In this document: piece by piece, positions 16,156 to 25,062 of the stretch | Layout: the number at the start of each line of letters is the position of its first letter | Numbering within the stretch: position 1 is the stretch's first letter | DNA from: CAZHRC01 sp964533865 | GTDB lineage: Bacteria; Bacillota; Clostridia; Tissierellales; Peptoniphilaceae | Length of the DNA stretch: 28,921 nucleotides | NCBI GenBank assembly: GCA_964533865.1 | Contig: CAZHRC010000021.1 | Location: forward strand, 1-28,921 | Direction: 5' to 3' | Notes under the pieces: generated by a model | What the model was told of the DNA's origin: nothing | Database searches by the model: none | Seen by the model: only the letters and a program-made list of their open reading frames with translations | Made by a program: the position numbers and the translations under genes

Positions 16156-16175
16156 ATATGTCTTGACACATGTAT
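16156..16175 (-). promoter_or_regulatory. NiaR-type operator at the niaX start
   Basis: ATATGTCTTGACACATGTAT is a near-palindrome centred on TGTC-TTGA-CACA. TGTCAAGACA-type inverted repeats are the known motif of NiaR in Bacillota. It lies directly after the -10 hexamer (16176-16181) so a bound repressor would cover the transcription start. Confidence 0.7.
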
Positions 16176-16202
16176 ATTATACCCTGTCCCGTAATTTGTC
16201 AA
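16176..16202 (-). promoter_or_regulatory. Promoter of niaX
   Basis: On the minus strand TTGACA (16202-16197) and TATAAT (16181-16176) are both consensus, with a 15-bp spacer, shorter than usual. The -35 overlaps the last bases before the niaR stop. A short spacer may make it weak, in line with a regulated promoter. Confidence 0.65.
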
Positions 16203-16205
16203 ATT

Positions 16206-16727
16206 CTAATTGGAATAAAGAATGCCATTCTCTCGCAATATGCCTTCGATGCGTTTGAAGGTCGCCTCATCTTTACATCGGATCCTATGGAGGTGAGCGC
16301 CTTTAGTCAACGAAGATAACAAGGAGATTTCCTTGCGCGTCACTCTGTCGCAAAAATCGTCGACGTCGTAGCGGGATGCCACGTTTAAGGCGGCAGACAA
16401 ACTGCCGTAATAGGGGTGCTCAACGGAAACGTCAAGCACCTCGCCACCGTTGTCGACGATGGTGGTCAACTCCAAACGTGAAGTCTTTTCATCGTGTTCA
16501 CAGGCGATGGTGCCGATGAACCCTCGTTGGTCCTCTACTGGCCCTTGGAGGAGATAGCCTCTCGCCGTGGAGAGGATCTCTTCCCCTTCTGCTCTTAGCA
16601 ATGCCACGTCTCCCACGATGATTTGCCTAGACACGCCAAACTGAGCCGCTAAGGCACTGGCGCTGGTGGGTGCGGTTTTGTTATCCAATAGGTGTATGAT
16701 TTCTTTTCGGCGCTTCTCTGGCGTCAT
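16206..16727 (-). CDS. niaR: NiaR, niacin-responsive transcriptional repressor
   Basis: A 173-residue regulator. Residues 5-60 form a winged helix-turn-helix of the HTH_11/DeoR-like kind (SALAAQFGVSRQIIVGDVALL). Residues 70-172 form the 3H ligand/metal domain: His78 (CEHDE), Glu86, His145 and His147 (AHLHRI) match the metal-binding set of the NiaR structure; His104 (VEHPYYG) is the other conserved His. With nicotinic acid as co-repressor it turns off niacin uptake and NAD synthesis genes. It starts 14 bp after the aldehyde dehydrogenase stop and is probably expressed from that promoter rather than its own. Its operator is in front of niaX, downstream. Confidence 0.93.
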   Translation of the reverse strand: MTPEKRRKEIIHLLDNKTAPTSASALAAQFGVSRQIIVGDVALLRAEGEEILSTARGYLLQGPVEDQRGFIGTIACEHDEKTSRLELTTIVDNGGEVLDVSVEHPYYGSLSAALNVASRYDVDDFCDRVTRKEISLLSSLTKGAHLHRIRCKDEATFKRIEGILRENGILYSN

Positions 16728-16741
16728 AGCACTTCCCTTTC

Positions 16742-18163
16742 TTATCGTTTAATCCTCCATCCCTTGATGGCTTTGACTTCAAAAAATTCATCGTAACCAA
16801 AGACCCCGGCTTCCCTGCCATAGCCCGAGTGTTTGTACCCGCCAAAAGGCGAACCCACCGCTGGCGCTCCCCCGTTGATGAGTAGGGAGCCGGCGCGGAT
16901 TTTTCGGGCAAAGGCCGCTGCCCTATCATCGTCTGCGGCAAACACCGCCCCCGCCAAACCAAATGCGACGTCATTTGCGATGTGCAGGGCTTGAGCTTCG
17001 TCAGTATAGGTGATGATACACACCACCGGTCCAAAAATTTCCTCTTGAGCAATGCGCATACTGTTGTCCACGTCGGTAAACACAGTGGGCCCTACATAGT
17101 AGGCGTCGCTCTCGTCAGGTACTTTACCCACCAAAAGGGTTGCCCCTTCCTCAATGCCCAAGGCGATGTAGGATCGCACTTTTTCAAACTGTTGAGCCGA
17201 TGCCAATGGCCCCATTTTCGCATTGGGATCTAAGGGATCTCCGAAACTGTACCCTTTGGCTTTTTCGACGACCATCGCTTCCACTTCACTCTTCATTTCT
17301 TCGGGGATGATGAGCCTGCTGTAGGAGGCACAGATTTGACCGGTGTTGATAAAGGCCTTTGCCAAGGTTTGATCCACGGCACACTCAACGCTTCCCCCTC
17401 GCAACAACACCGTTGGGGATTTTCCTCCCAGCTCCAAAGTGACCCGCTTCAAATCCTCTGCCGCCAGCCTCGCCACTTCCTTGCCCGCCTCCACCGATCC
17501 CGTTAAAGAGACCATATCCACGTCGAGGTGAGTGGAAAGGAAGTTGCCCACTTCACGACCTCTGCCTGTAACGAGGTTTAACGCCCCTTTTGGGAGCCCC
17601 GCACGATGAAACAGATCGACCAGCCAGTACGCGGTCAAAGGCGTTTTTTGGCTGGGTTTTAGAACGACAGTGCACCCTGAGAGCAATGCTGGGATCACTT
17701 TTTGAATCACTTGCCCCAATGGGAAGTTCCACGGGGTCAACGCAGCGACCACACCCACCGGTTCTTTAACCACGGTGTAATCCTCATAGGGGATGAGGTA
17801 GTCGTATGTTTTTGCCACATCGACAAATGCCTGGGCATTGGCGATGTAGCCTTCGACGTGGACCGTCAGCCCTTGTTGGGCGATGACCCCTAGCTCTTCT
17901 GTGATCACTTTAGCGATACCTTCTTTTTCAGTTATTAACAGCTCCACCACTTTTTCCACAACTTGGATTCTCTCTGTTTCAGGGAGTTGGGAATAGGTGG
18001 TAAACGCCTTGGCCGCCGCGGCAACCGCCCGGTTCACATCTATCCTATCGCCATCTGGCACAGTGGCGATCACCTGCTTGGTCGCTGGATTTTCAACGGC
18101 GATCACTTTAGTCGAATGGGGAGTCACCCATTGTCCGTCAATATATAGTCGATTATAATTCAT
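16742..18163 (-). CDS. NAD(P)-dependent aldehyde dehydrogenase family protein
   Basis: A 473-residue enzyme of normal ALDH length. The catalytic residues are in place: Asn146 (TPWNFP), Lys169 (VVLKPSQ), Glu244 (LELGGKS), and nucleophile Cys278 (NTGQICAS). It oxidises an aldehyde to an acid or acyl group using NAD(P); the substrate cannot be given, and no CoA-acylating signature is evident. GGAGG in front of the ATG at 18163 supports the start. The gene lies upstream of niaR in the same direction, an ordinary NAD-linked neighbour, but no shared function need follow. Confidence 0.9.
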   Translation of the reverse strand: MNYNRLYIDGQWVTPHSTKVIAVENPATKQVIATVPDGDRIDVNRAVAAAAKAFTTYSQLPETERIQVVEKVVELLITEKEGIAKVITEELGVIAQQGLTVHVEGYIANAQAFVDVAKTYDYLIPYEDYTVVKEPVGVVAALTPWNFPLGQVIQKVIPALLSGCTVVLKPSQKTPLTAYWLVDLFHRAGLPKGALNLVTGRGREVGNFLSTHLDVDMVSLTGSVEAGKEVARLAAEDLKRVTLELGGKSPTVLLRGGSVECAVDQTLAKAFINTGQICASYSRLIIPEEMKSEVEAMVVEKAKGYSFGDPLDPNAKMGPLASAQQFEKVRSYIALGIEEGATLLVGKVPDESDAYYVGPTVFTDVDNSMRIAQEEIFGPVVCIITYTDEAQALHIANDVAFGLAGAVFAADDDRAAAFARKIRAGSLLINGGAPAVGSPFGGYKHSGYGREAGVFGYDEFFEVKAIKGWRIKR

Positions 18164-18361
18164 CGCGTCCTCCGTTTATATCTTTATTAGGGATAACTTC
18201 ACTACCTTATGTATCTCCAAATCCCCCTTTATCTAAACACTTTATTCTACGACATCTCCGTTGTATCTTTCATTAATTTAACAAAAAACAATTTACATCA
18301 CTCGCTCAATTCCTTTCAGTAAATGTAATAAAATCGTAAGTTATTGATCGATTTTTTCCTG

Positions 18362-18367
18362 TATAAT
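18362..18367 (+). promoter_or_regulatory. Possible -10 element for the ABC operon
   Basis: TATAAT lies 68 bp upstream of the ATG at 18436 in an AT-rich divergent region (18164-18435). No clear -35 at the right distance is visible. A small inverted repeat, TGTATT-gttttatt-AATACA (18399-18418), follows and could be a regulator site or a leader hairpin. Confidence 0.4.
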
Positions 18368-18435
18368 TAAGTTATACTTGCATCCGATGAAGAATTACTG
18401 TATTGTTTTATTAATACATTCGAAAGGAGTTGTCA

Positions 18436-19161
18436 ATGGCTTATATCGAAATCAACAATCTACATAAATACTATCGCATGGGCGACACGGTGATAAAGGC
18501 ATTGGACGGTGTGGATTTATCCATCGAAAAGGGCGAAGTCATCTGCCTACTGGGGACCTCCGGATCTGGAAAGTCGACGCTGCTCAACGCCGTCGCCGGG
18601 TTGGAAAAACCCACTAAGGGCGAAATCAACATCGGTGGCGTTAAGATCGAGACCTTATCAGAACAAGCCGTCACCCGGTTTCGCTCTTTGAATATCGGTT
18701 TCGTATTTCAGTCCTACAATTTGATCCCCACATTGACCGCTGCGGAAAACGTCAGTCTCGGGCTGACTTTTAAAGGCGTCCCCAAGAAAAAACGAGAGCA
18801 AATGGCAAGGGAAATGCTTAAAAACGTCGGTCTGGAAGAACGTATGAACCATAAGCCCAACGAGCTCTCAGGCGGACAACAACAGCGGGTCAGTATCGCT
18901 CGAGCATTTGTCGGCGATCCAAAAATTATCTTTGCCGACGAACCCACGGGGAATCTGGATACGAAAACGAGTTTTGAAGTCATGGATCTGATCACGGGCA
19001 TGGCTAGTGATAAAAATCAGACGTTGATCATCGTCACACACGACGACGAGATTACACAATACGCCACAAAGACACTTCACATGCGCGATGGACGCATTGA
19101 AAAAATCCATAAAACACTATCCAAGGAGGAGGTTGAAGGAATTCATGAAGAAGAATCTTAG
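18436..19161 (+). CDS. ABC transporter ATP-binding protein (MacB/LolD type)
   Basis: A 241-residue ATPase. Walker A is GTSGSGKS (40-47), the Q-loop Gln92, the signature LSGGQ (144-148), Walker B IIFADE (164-169) and the switch His202 (VTHDD) are all present, so it should be active. It belongs to the group that powers FtsX/MacB-type permeases, which use ATP for work at the outer membrane face or cell surface rather than simple transport. The ATG at 18436 is chosen over an in-frame TTG at 18430 because AAAGGAG (18423-18429) is spaced 6 bp. It overlaps the next gene by 17 bp and partners the permease at 20976. Confidence 0.93.
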   Translation: MAYIEINNLHKYYRMGDTVIKALDGVDLSIEKGEVICLLGTSGSGKSTLLNAVAGLEKPTKGEINIGGVKIETLSEQAVTRFRSLNIGFVFQSYNLIPTLTAAENVSLGLTFKGVPKKKREQMAREMLKNVGLEERMNHKPNELSGGQQQRVSIARAFVGDPKIIFADEPTGNLDTKTSFEVMDLITGMASDKNQTLIIVTHDDEITQYATKTLHMRDGRIEKIHKTLSKEEVEGIHEEES

Positions 19162-20983
19162 TCTGCTACTCATTCTCAGTCTACTACTCAGTCAACCGGT
19201 TTACGCTCAGCCCATAACCCAAGAAACCACGGTCGGAGGACAGGTTGACGAGTTGCCTACAGGAACTGACCCCACAGAAGAGGTCACTACGACAACAACA
19301 CCTGAGAAAACATCGAAAGAGATGCCAACGGTTGGAACAACTGCTCCTGTAGCCAACGAAAAGATCTCTGCTTTAAAGGTGCACGGCGCCCTAGCTTCGG
19401 GAACGGACATCACCCTAAGTCAACTCACCTACGCAACGGGCCCTATAAAAAAAGATGGGGAGTTTATCGCTGGGGTCTTGGTGACCAACGAAGGGGATAC
19501 CCCTCTGGAAAATGTAACCTTTGCGTTAACGTCTTTAGATGACAGCCCTTTTGAGCTAGGCGCCACTCAAGTTGAGTCGCTAACCGCCACCATCCCCGCA
19601 AAGTCCAACTGGGTGTTCAAAGTGGTGCTCAAAGCCAAGGAAGACTTGAAGGAAAGCACTTATCCCCTATCCTACACGGTGACCGCAGGCGAAAAAACCG
19701 CCACCAGCCAGTTGAACATGATGGTTGTGGTGATGAACGGTCGCATCGATCACGCAAAAATCCCGGGACTCACCGAAATTATAAAAGCCGTATCCGAGGG
19801 CTTGGCGACGATGACCACGGCTATTTGCCCGACAAAACCCATTGTCACCGAACCATCCCTCAACCCTGTCAACGTTCCAAATGAAGATCCAAGCCAATAC
19901 TTACCATCGGAGGACACCACTATGCAAATTCCTGCTTTGAGCGGACAAGCCCCAGCTGATACATCGAATGTGATTATGCCCGGAGGCAGCTCAAACGACA
20001 CCTCGTCCATGACTGGAGGAGAAAACGTTAAAAACAAACCTAAACTGATCATCAATAACTACTCTTTAGAACCAGCGATGGCAAAAGCCGGGCAAGAGTT
20101 TACGATGAAGCTTTCTTTTTACAACACCAACTCCGACTATTCGGTGCGCAACATTAAAATCTACCTCACCAGTGACTCCGGTGCCCCAACGGTCACTGGA
20201 CAGTCTGGATCAGGATCGGTATTTACCCCGGTCAACAGCTCAAATACCTTCTATATTTCCAGGATCAACCCTGAAGAAACCGCGTCGAAGTCCATCACCA
20301 TGTCGGTCATCCCCAACGCAACTGCGCAAAACTACGTGATGACTGCACATTTTGAATACGAAGACCGAAATGGCAACCAATACACCGCCCAAGAGCTCAT
20401 CGGGATTCCCGTCGTCCAAGAAGCGCGCCTCGACTCAGCTGAAGTACAACTCGGCGGCGAGATGATGGCAGGCAACGGAACACCTGTGGACCTCGATTTT
20501 TACAATACGGGAAAAGACACCCTCACCAATTTGATGGTTTCTGTGGAGGGTAACTTCACCGCAGACACGCCAAAACTTTTCATCGGCAACTTCGCCCCTG
20601 GGTCGTCGGAACACTTTAACTCCCAGATCACCCCGAATGAAGCCGGTCCAGTCAACGGGAAAATCGTCTTTACCTATGAAGACTCCACTGGGAAAGAACA
20701 GCGGGTCGAGAAGGAGTTTACTGGACAGGCAGGTGAAGGTCAGATGGGTATGGGCCCTGACGAAAACGGCTTCGTACTCGATGAAAAAACCGGAATGTAC
20801 CTCAACATCAAAACTGGAGAAATGGTAAAAGACCCATCAATGGCCAGTCAACCACAAGGCACCTCCCCCTTGAAATTGGCAGGTATTGGCTTGGCCATTG
20901 TCATCGTCATCATTGGGGTAACCGTCTTCTTGAAGAAACGCCGCGCTAAAAAACAAGATGACGACTTAAAGCTCGATGAATAA
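19145..20983 (+). CDS. Exported, membrane-anchored protein with CARDB/NEW3-like beta domains
   Basis: A 612-residue protein. It starts with a signal peptide (MKKN then a hydrophobic run; cleavage expected after VYA, residue 21). Then come: an early Thr/Pro-rich stretch; a first beta-sandwich-like domain (about 85-200, LVTNEGDTPLENVTFAL); a Pro/Ser/Asn-rich linker (about 230-305); and two more beta domains (about 305-420 and 425-530, DFYNTGKDTLTNLMVSV). It ends with one membrane segment near 578-598 and a KKRRAKK cytoplasmic tail. The start is ATG 19145 behind GAAGGA; an earlier in-frame start would read into the ATPase. It overlaps the permease gene by 8 bp. Role inferred: an extracytoplasmic partner of the ABC pair, in the place a MacA-type adaptor takes in other systems. 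It is not a MacA homolog by eye. Confidence 0.75.
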   Translation: MKKNLSLLLILSLLLSQPVYAQPITQETTVGGQVDELPTGTDPTEEVTTTTTPEKTSKEMPTVGTTAPVANEKISALKVHGALASGTDITLSQLTYATGPIKKDGEFIAGVLVTNEGDTPLENVTFALTSLDDSPFELGATQVESLTATIPAKSNWVFKVVLKAKEDLKESTYPLSYTVTAGEKTATSQLNMMVVVMNGRIDHAKIPGLTEIIKAVSEGLATMTTAICPTKPIVTEPSLNPVNVPNEDPSQYLPSEDTTMQIPALSGQAPADTSNVIMPGGSSNDTSSMTGGENVKNKPKLIINNYSLEPAMAKAGQEFTMKLSFYNTNSDYSVRNIKIYLTSDSGAPTVTGQSGSGSVFTPVNSSNTFYISRINPEETASKSITMSVIPNATAQNYVMTAHFEYEDRNGNQYTAQELIGIPVVQEARLDSAEVQLGGEMMAGNGTPVDLDFYNTGKDTLTNLMVSVEGNFTADTPKLFIGNFAPGSSEHFNSQITPNEAGPVNGKIVFTYEDSTGKEQRVEKEFTGQAGEGQMGMGPDENGFVLDEKTGMYLNIKTGEMVKDPSMASQPQGTSPLKLAGIGLAIVIVIIGVTVFLKKRRAKKQDDDLKLDE

Positions 20984-22361
20984 ACGCGACCTCCTGGCCA
21001 TGGCCTTCCAGAACCTGTGGAGGAGAAAGTTGAGGACCTTTTTGACGGTCCTCGGGGTTCTCATCGGCACCACCTCAATCGTGGTCATGATGAGCCTGGG
21101 ATTGGCCATGCAAAAGCAACAAGAAGACATGATCAAAAATATGGGGGGCCTAACCACCATAAACGTTCAACCCACGAATTATTGGGATCCCAGCCAAGGC
21201 AGTCGGATTCCAAAGACGGGGCTCATCGACGATGCCGTCTTGAAAAAAATCAAGGAAACCCCACACGTCACGGCTACGATGCCGACAATCGCCGTAAACA
21301 ACGCCACCCTCTACGCTGGAAAGTATCAGTTTAACGGTCAACTCGTCGGTGTGGATCCCCAGCATTTATCTGAATTTGACTATCATATTGGCGAAGGGAG
21401 GCTGTTGCAATCCTCGGATCTCAAAGGCATCCTTTTTCCCCAATTGCAACCGTGGATGTTTGAAGACTACTCGCGACTTGAACACATGCGCGGTGGCATG
21501 TCCAAAGGACCAGAAGAACTCAAAGTCAATGTGATGAAGGATCGAATGCACATCACCATCGGTTACAAAGATCGATCCGCACAGTTTTTTAGCGACAATT
21601 CTGCCCCGACTTCCAAAGATTTAAAAGCGGAAACCGTGGGCATCCTTGCGCCAAACGCTGGTGGAAGCGGTATGGGAATGTCTCGCGCCTTCATTTCCCT
21701 GGATTTCGCAAAAAAAATCAACAAAGAATCCGCGCGTCTCCAAGCGTCACAAAACCCAGACCAAGCTAAAGCATCTCCAAGGAGCACGGCTAAAACCTTC
21801 TATACCAATGTGGATGTGAAAATCGACGATATCGACAACTTTAAAATCGTCAAATCCGCCATCGAAGAGCTTGAGCTTCAAGCTTTCGGCATGGGCGAGT
21901 TCATCGATCAAATGACCCAAGGCGCTCTCATCGCCCAAGGCATACTCGGCGGTATCGGATCCATTTCCCTCATCGTCGCCGCCATCGGCATCACCAACAC
22001 GATGGTCATGAGCATTTACGAACGGACCAAAGAAATCGGCGTTATGAAAGTTATCGGCGCCTCCGTCAACGATGTCAAGCAACTTTTCCTCGTGGAAGCG
22101 GCAATGATTGGCCTTCTCGGAGGTTTTATCGGATTGATGCTCAGCTACGGGCTCTCCGCTTTGCTCAACACTGTCCTGGGCCCAATGTTCACCGGCGCCA
22201 TGGGCGGTATAAGCGGCGAACAACCCATGATCTCGGTTATCCCCATCTGGCTTGGCCTAGCAGCGCTGCTGTTCTCCATTTTCGTCGGATTGGTCTCTGG
22301 CTACTATCCCGCAAAAAAAGCCACGAAGCTTTCTGCTATAGAAGCCATTCGCACACAATGA
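20976..22361 (+). CDS. ABC transporter permease, MacB/FtsX family
   Basis: A 461-residue protein with the MacB layout: one membrane segment near 20-42 (LRTFLTVLGVLIGTTSIVVMMSLG), a large outside domain (about 45-320), and three membrane segments near 325-350, 375-400 and 430-452. The first-segment motif TFLTVLGVLIG is typical. GVMKVIGASVNDVKQLFLVEA matches the conserved coupling segment of FtsX-like permeases. It is the third gene of the ABC operon and overlaps the beta-domain protein. The cargo is unknown. Confidence 0.9.
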   Translation: MNKRDLLAMAFQNLWRRKLRTFLTVLGVLIGTTSIVVMMSLGLAMQKQQEDMIKNMGGLTTINVQPTNYWDPSQGSRIPKTGLIDDAVLKKIKETPHVTATMPTIAVNNATLYAGKYQFNGQLVGVDPQHLSEFDYHIGEGRLLQSSDLKGILFPQLQPWMFEDYSRLEHMRGGMSKGPEELKVNVMKDRMHITIGYKDRSAQFFSDNSAPTSKDLKAETVGILAPNAGGSGMGMSRAFISLDFAKKINKESARLQASQNPDQAKASPRSTAKTFYTNVDVKIDDIDNFKIVKSAIEELELQAFGMGEFIDQMTQGALIAQGILGGIGSISLIVAAIGITNTMVMSIYERTKEIGVMKVIGASVNDVKQLFLVEAAMIGLLGGFIGLMLSYGLSALLNTVLGPMFTGAMGGISGEQPMISVIPIWLGLAALLFSIFVGLVSGYYPAKKATKLSAIEAIRTQ

Positions 22362-22393
22362 TCACCGCCCAACATCGAACCACAAACACAACC

Positions 22394-22426
22394 AGCGGAC
22401 GGCATCGCGATGCCGTCCGCTTTTTT
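22394..22426 (+). terminator. Intrinsic terminator of the ABC operon
   Basis: A perfect 26-bp palindrome (22395-22420; GCGGACGGCATC with its complement) is extended by one A-T pair and followed by six T. It lies 33 bp after the permease stop. Confidence 0.93.
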
Positions 22427-22570
22427 GATCTTGCAACACCGCCTAACAGAAATAAGAAAACAAGGGCAAACGGCGATGCCAAAGTTGAAGAGGCCTTGGA
22501 GAAATTGACCCATTCAACGAAGGCTGAGGTAATATATACCATTACTTTCCCCATAATCCCCCATTTCCCA

Positions 22571-22600
22571 TTGAATCCTATCACTGTAACGTGATATAAT
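22571..22600 (+). promoter_or_regulatory. Promoter of thrC
   Basis: TTGAAT (22571-22576) and TATAAT (22595-22600) are spaced 18 bp. The -10 and following bases, ATATAATGGAA (22594-22604), are identical to those in front of hom (25056-25066). Confidence 0.65.
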
Positions 22601-22636
22601 GGAAACACTTTCTAAAATAATTGATGAGGTGACACT

Positions 22637-24118
22637 ATGTTTTATACATCTACTCGCAACAACCAGCTCCGCTTGGATAGTAAGGAGGCGATGCTAAAAG
22701 GCCTTTCTGAAGAAGGTGGGCTTTTTGTCCCGATGGCTTTTCCTAAGTTTGATGCTGATCTTCGCTCTTTTTCGACTTACACCGAATTGGCAAAAGCCGT
22801 TTTTGACTTTTACTTAACCGACTTTGACCAAGCTGCTATCGACTACTGCGTAGACCACGCTTATGATCAAAAGTTTGATACCCCGGCGATCGCTCCTCTC
22901 TTCAACGCTTCTGACCGCTACTTTTTGGAGCTCTACCACGGTCCCACCTCCGCTTTTAAAGATATGGCGTTGTCTATTCTGCCCTATTTTTTGACGGAAG
23001 CGATCAAAAGCTCTGGCGAAGGGAAGGAAGTCGTCATTTTGACCGCCACTTCTGGGGATACGGGAAAAGCTGCGCTTGAGGGGTTTGCCAACACCCCTAA
23101 CACTCGGATCGTGGTTTATTATCCCAAAGACGGGGTCAGCCCGACTCAAGAGCGCCAAATGTGCACCACCGAAGGGGACAACACTCTCGTCGTCGGCGTC
23201 CACGGAAACTTTGACGACTGTCAGAGGGGTGTGAAAACTTTACTAGGTGATGCCGAGTTAAAGGCAGACCTCGACGACAAGGGTTTTAGATTCTCATCCG
23301 CTAATTCCATCAACGTAGGACGACTTCTCCCCCAGATCGTCTACTATTTCTACGCTTACAAACAACTACTCAACAAAGGAGATGTGGTCGATGGGGAAGC
23401 GGTCAATTTTGTGGTTCCCACAGGCAACTTTGGAAATATTCTCGCTGGGTATTACGCCAAGGCTATGGGTCTTCCCATTCACAAATTGATCTGTGCTTCT
23501 AACGAAAACAACGTCCTCGCCGACTTTATCAACACTGGCGTCTACGATCGCAATCGCACCCTCCACTTGACCACTTCGCCTTCTATGGACATTTTGGTTT
23601 CCAGCAACTTGGAACGCTACCTCTATCACTTGTCCAATGAAGACGACAAACGCGTCAATGAGCTGATGCACGCCCTCCAAACAGAGGGGCGCTACGCGTT
23701 GACCGATGAAGAACGATCTAAAATGGATCTGTACGGTGGCTACGCCTCTGAAGAGCGAGTACGGGATAAAATCGCCCAAACCTTTATGGATGAGCGTTAC
23801 TTGATCGATCCTCACACCGCCGTCGCCTCCCTCGTCTACGACGATTACCTCAAGGAGACCAAGGATTTGACAAAAACGGTGATCCTTTCCACCGCAAGCC
23901 CCTACAAATTCTCCGAAACAGCGCTCTCCGCCATTGGCGTCGACATTGAAGGTTTAGATCCATTTGAAGCGGTAAAGGCCCTGATGACAGAAACTAAAAC
24001 CACGGCACCCATCCAAATTCTCGAGTTGGAAACCAAAGAGATTTGCCACGATGGAGTGGTCGATGTCGCCTCGATTTCCGAACCGCTGATCGCTTTTCTC
24101 CAAGAGGATATCCGATGA
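22637..24118 (+). CDS. thrC: Threonine synthase
   Basis: A 493-residue PLP-dependent enzyme, of the long (about 490) form. The PLP lysine is Lys108 in HGPTSAFKDMAL, and the typical N-terminal MFYTSTRN and GLFVPM stretches are present, as is ATSGDTGKAALEGF for phosphate binding. It converts O-phosphohomoserine to threonine and phosphate in the cytoplasm. The ATG at 22637 has GAGGTGACACT before it. Its TGA overlaps the thrB ATG (ATGA), so the two are translated together. It has its own promoter upstream. Confidence 0.95.
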   Translation: MFYTSTRNNQLRLDSKEAMLKGLSEEGGLFVPMAFPKFDADLRSFSTYTELAKAVFDFYLTDFDQAAIDYCVDHAYDQKFDTPAIAPLFNASDRYFLELYHGPTSAFKDMALSILPYFLTEAIKSSGEGKEVVILTATSGDTGKAALEGFANTPNTRIVVYYPKDGVSPTQERQMCTTEGDNTLVVGVHGNFDDCQRGVKTLLGDAELKADLDDKGFRFSSANSINVGRLLPQIVYYFYAYKQLLNKGDVVDGEAVNFVVPTGNFGNILAGYYAKAMGLPIHKLICASNENNVLADFINTGVYDRNRTLHLTTSPSMDILVSSNLERYLYHLSNEDDKRVNELMHALQTEGRYALTDEERSKMDLYGGYASEERVRDKIAQTFMDERYLIDPHTAVASLVYDDYLKETKDLTKTVILSTASPYKFSETALSAIGVDIEGLDPFEAVKALMTETKTTAPIQILELETKEICHDGVVDVASISEPLIAFLQEDIR

Positions 24119-25005
24119 TCCGAGTTACCGTTCCCGCATCAACCGCCAATCTCGGCCCAGGCTTTGACGCTCTGGGCTTGGCGATTTCCCTATACAACAC
24201 TTTTGAGTTCAAAGAAGACAGCCAGACCACGTTTAACGGTCAGCCCTGTGATTTCCACGATGAATCCAATTTGGTGTTTTACGCCATGAAAAAAACCTTC
24301 GAGCAAATTGGCTACACACCTAAGGGCATTCGACTAAAGGTCATCTCTGAAATCCCCAGATCTCGAGGGCTAGGCAGTTCTGCGACTTGTATCTTGGCTG
24401 GTGTCATCGGCGCCAACGAATTGGCGGGCACTGTCTGGGATGTGGACCAGGTATACAAACTCGCTGTGGAACTGGAAGGTCATCCCGACAACATCACCGC
24501 TCAGTACTTTGGCGGCTTGACCACCGCCGCTATCGATGGGGACAAAATTTACTTTTCAAAGCTCAAGATCGCCGATGGGATCACCCTTTGTCCCATCATT
24601 CCAAACTTTGACCTTCAAACCAAAAAAGCGCGAGCCGTTCTTCCTGACACCATATCTTTTGAGGATGCGATTCGCAATGTCTCACGGGTCGCCCTTTTGA
24701 TTTCCGCCATCGAAAAAGGGGAATGGGATAAGCTTCCCATCGCCTTTAGCGATCGCCTTCACGAACCCTACCGAGCAAAGCTCATTCCCGGCTTTTACGA
24801 CATCAAAGAAGCCGCTATGGAAAACGGCGCTCTCGGGGTCTATCTCAGCGGAGCTGGGCCGACGATTATGGCATTGAAACCTCAAGAAAACAAAACCTTT
24901 GTCGGAAAGATGAACCATTTTTTCCGAACGTTAAACGACAGATGGCAAATACGTGAGGTGCCCATCGATATGGACGGTACAATTATCGAGCACCTGTACG
25001 ACTAG
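24115..25005 (+). CDS. thrB: Homoserine kinase
   Basis: A 296-residue GHMP kinase. The N-terminal VTVPASTANLGPGFDALG and the ATP loop PRSRGLGSSA (81-90) are the family signatures, with EGHPDN (121-126) and the C-terminal SGAGPT. It phosphorylates homoserine for the following ThrC step. The start is ATG 24115 in the ATGA overlap with thrC; the longer frame from 24043 is only the thrC tail read in another frame. Confidence 0.95.
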   Translation: MIRVTVPASTANLGPGFDALGLAISLYNTFEFKEDSQTTFNGQPCDFHDESNLVFYAMKKTFEQIGYTPKGIRLKVISEIPRSRGLGSSATCILAGVIGANELAGTVWDVDQVYKLAVELEGHPDNITAQYFGGLTTAAIDGDKIYFSKLKIADGITLCPIIPNFDLQTKKARAVLPDTISFEDAIRNVSRVALLISAIEKGEWDKLPIAFSDRLHEPYRAKLIPGFYDIKEAAMENGALGVYLSGAGPTIMALKPQENKTFVGKMNHFFRTLNDRWQIREVPIDMDGTIIEHLYD

Positions 25006-25034
25006 CAGATTTGCCGTTAACCATTAAACAACAT

Positions 25035-25062
25035 TTGCAATTTACTGGGTTTCATATATAAT
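25035..25062 (+). promoter_or_regulatory. Promoter of hom
   Basis: TTGCAA (25035-25040) and TATAAT (25057-25062) are spaced 16 bp, in the 98-bp gap after thrB. The gap has no terminator, so hom can also be reached by read-through from thrCB. The imperfect palindrome TACATTAATTGATGTA (25073-25088) lies between this and the ribosome site. Confidence 0.65.

Noticed and set aside
22358..22594. A 78-codon plus-strand frame after the ABC permease
   Set aside because: It contains the perfect-palindrome terminator and the thrC -35, and has no ribosome site.
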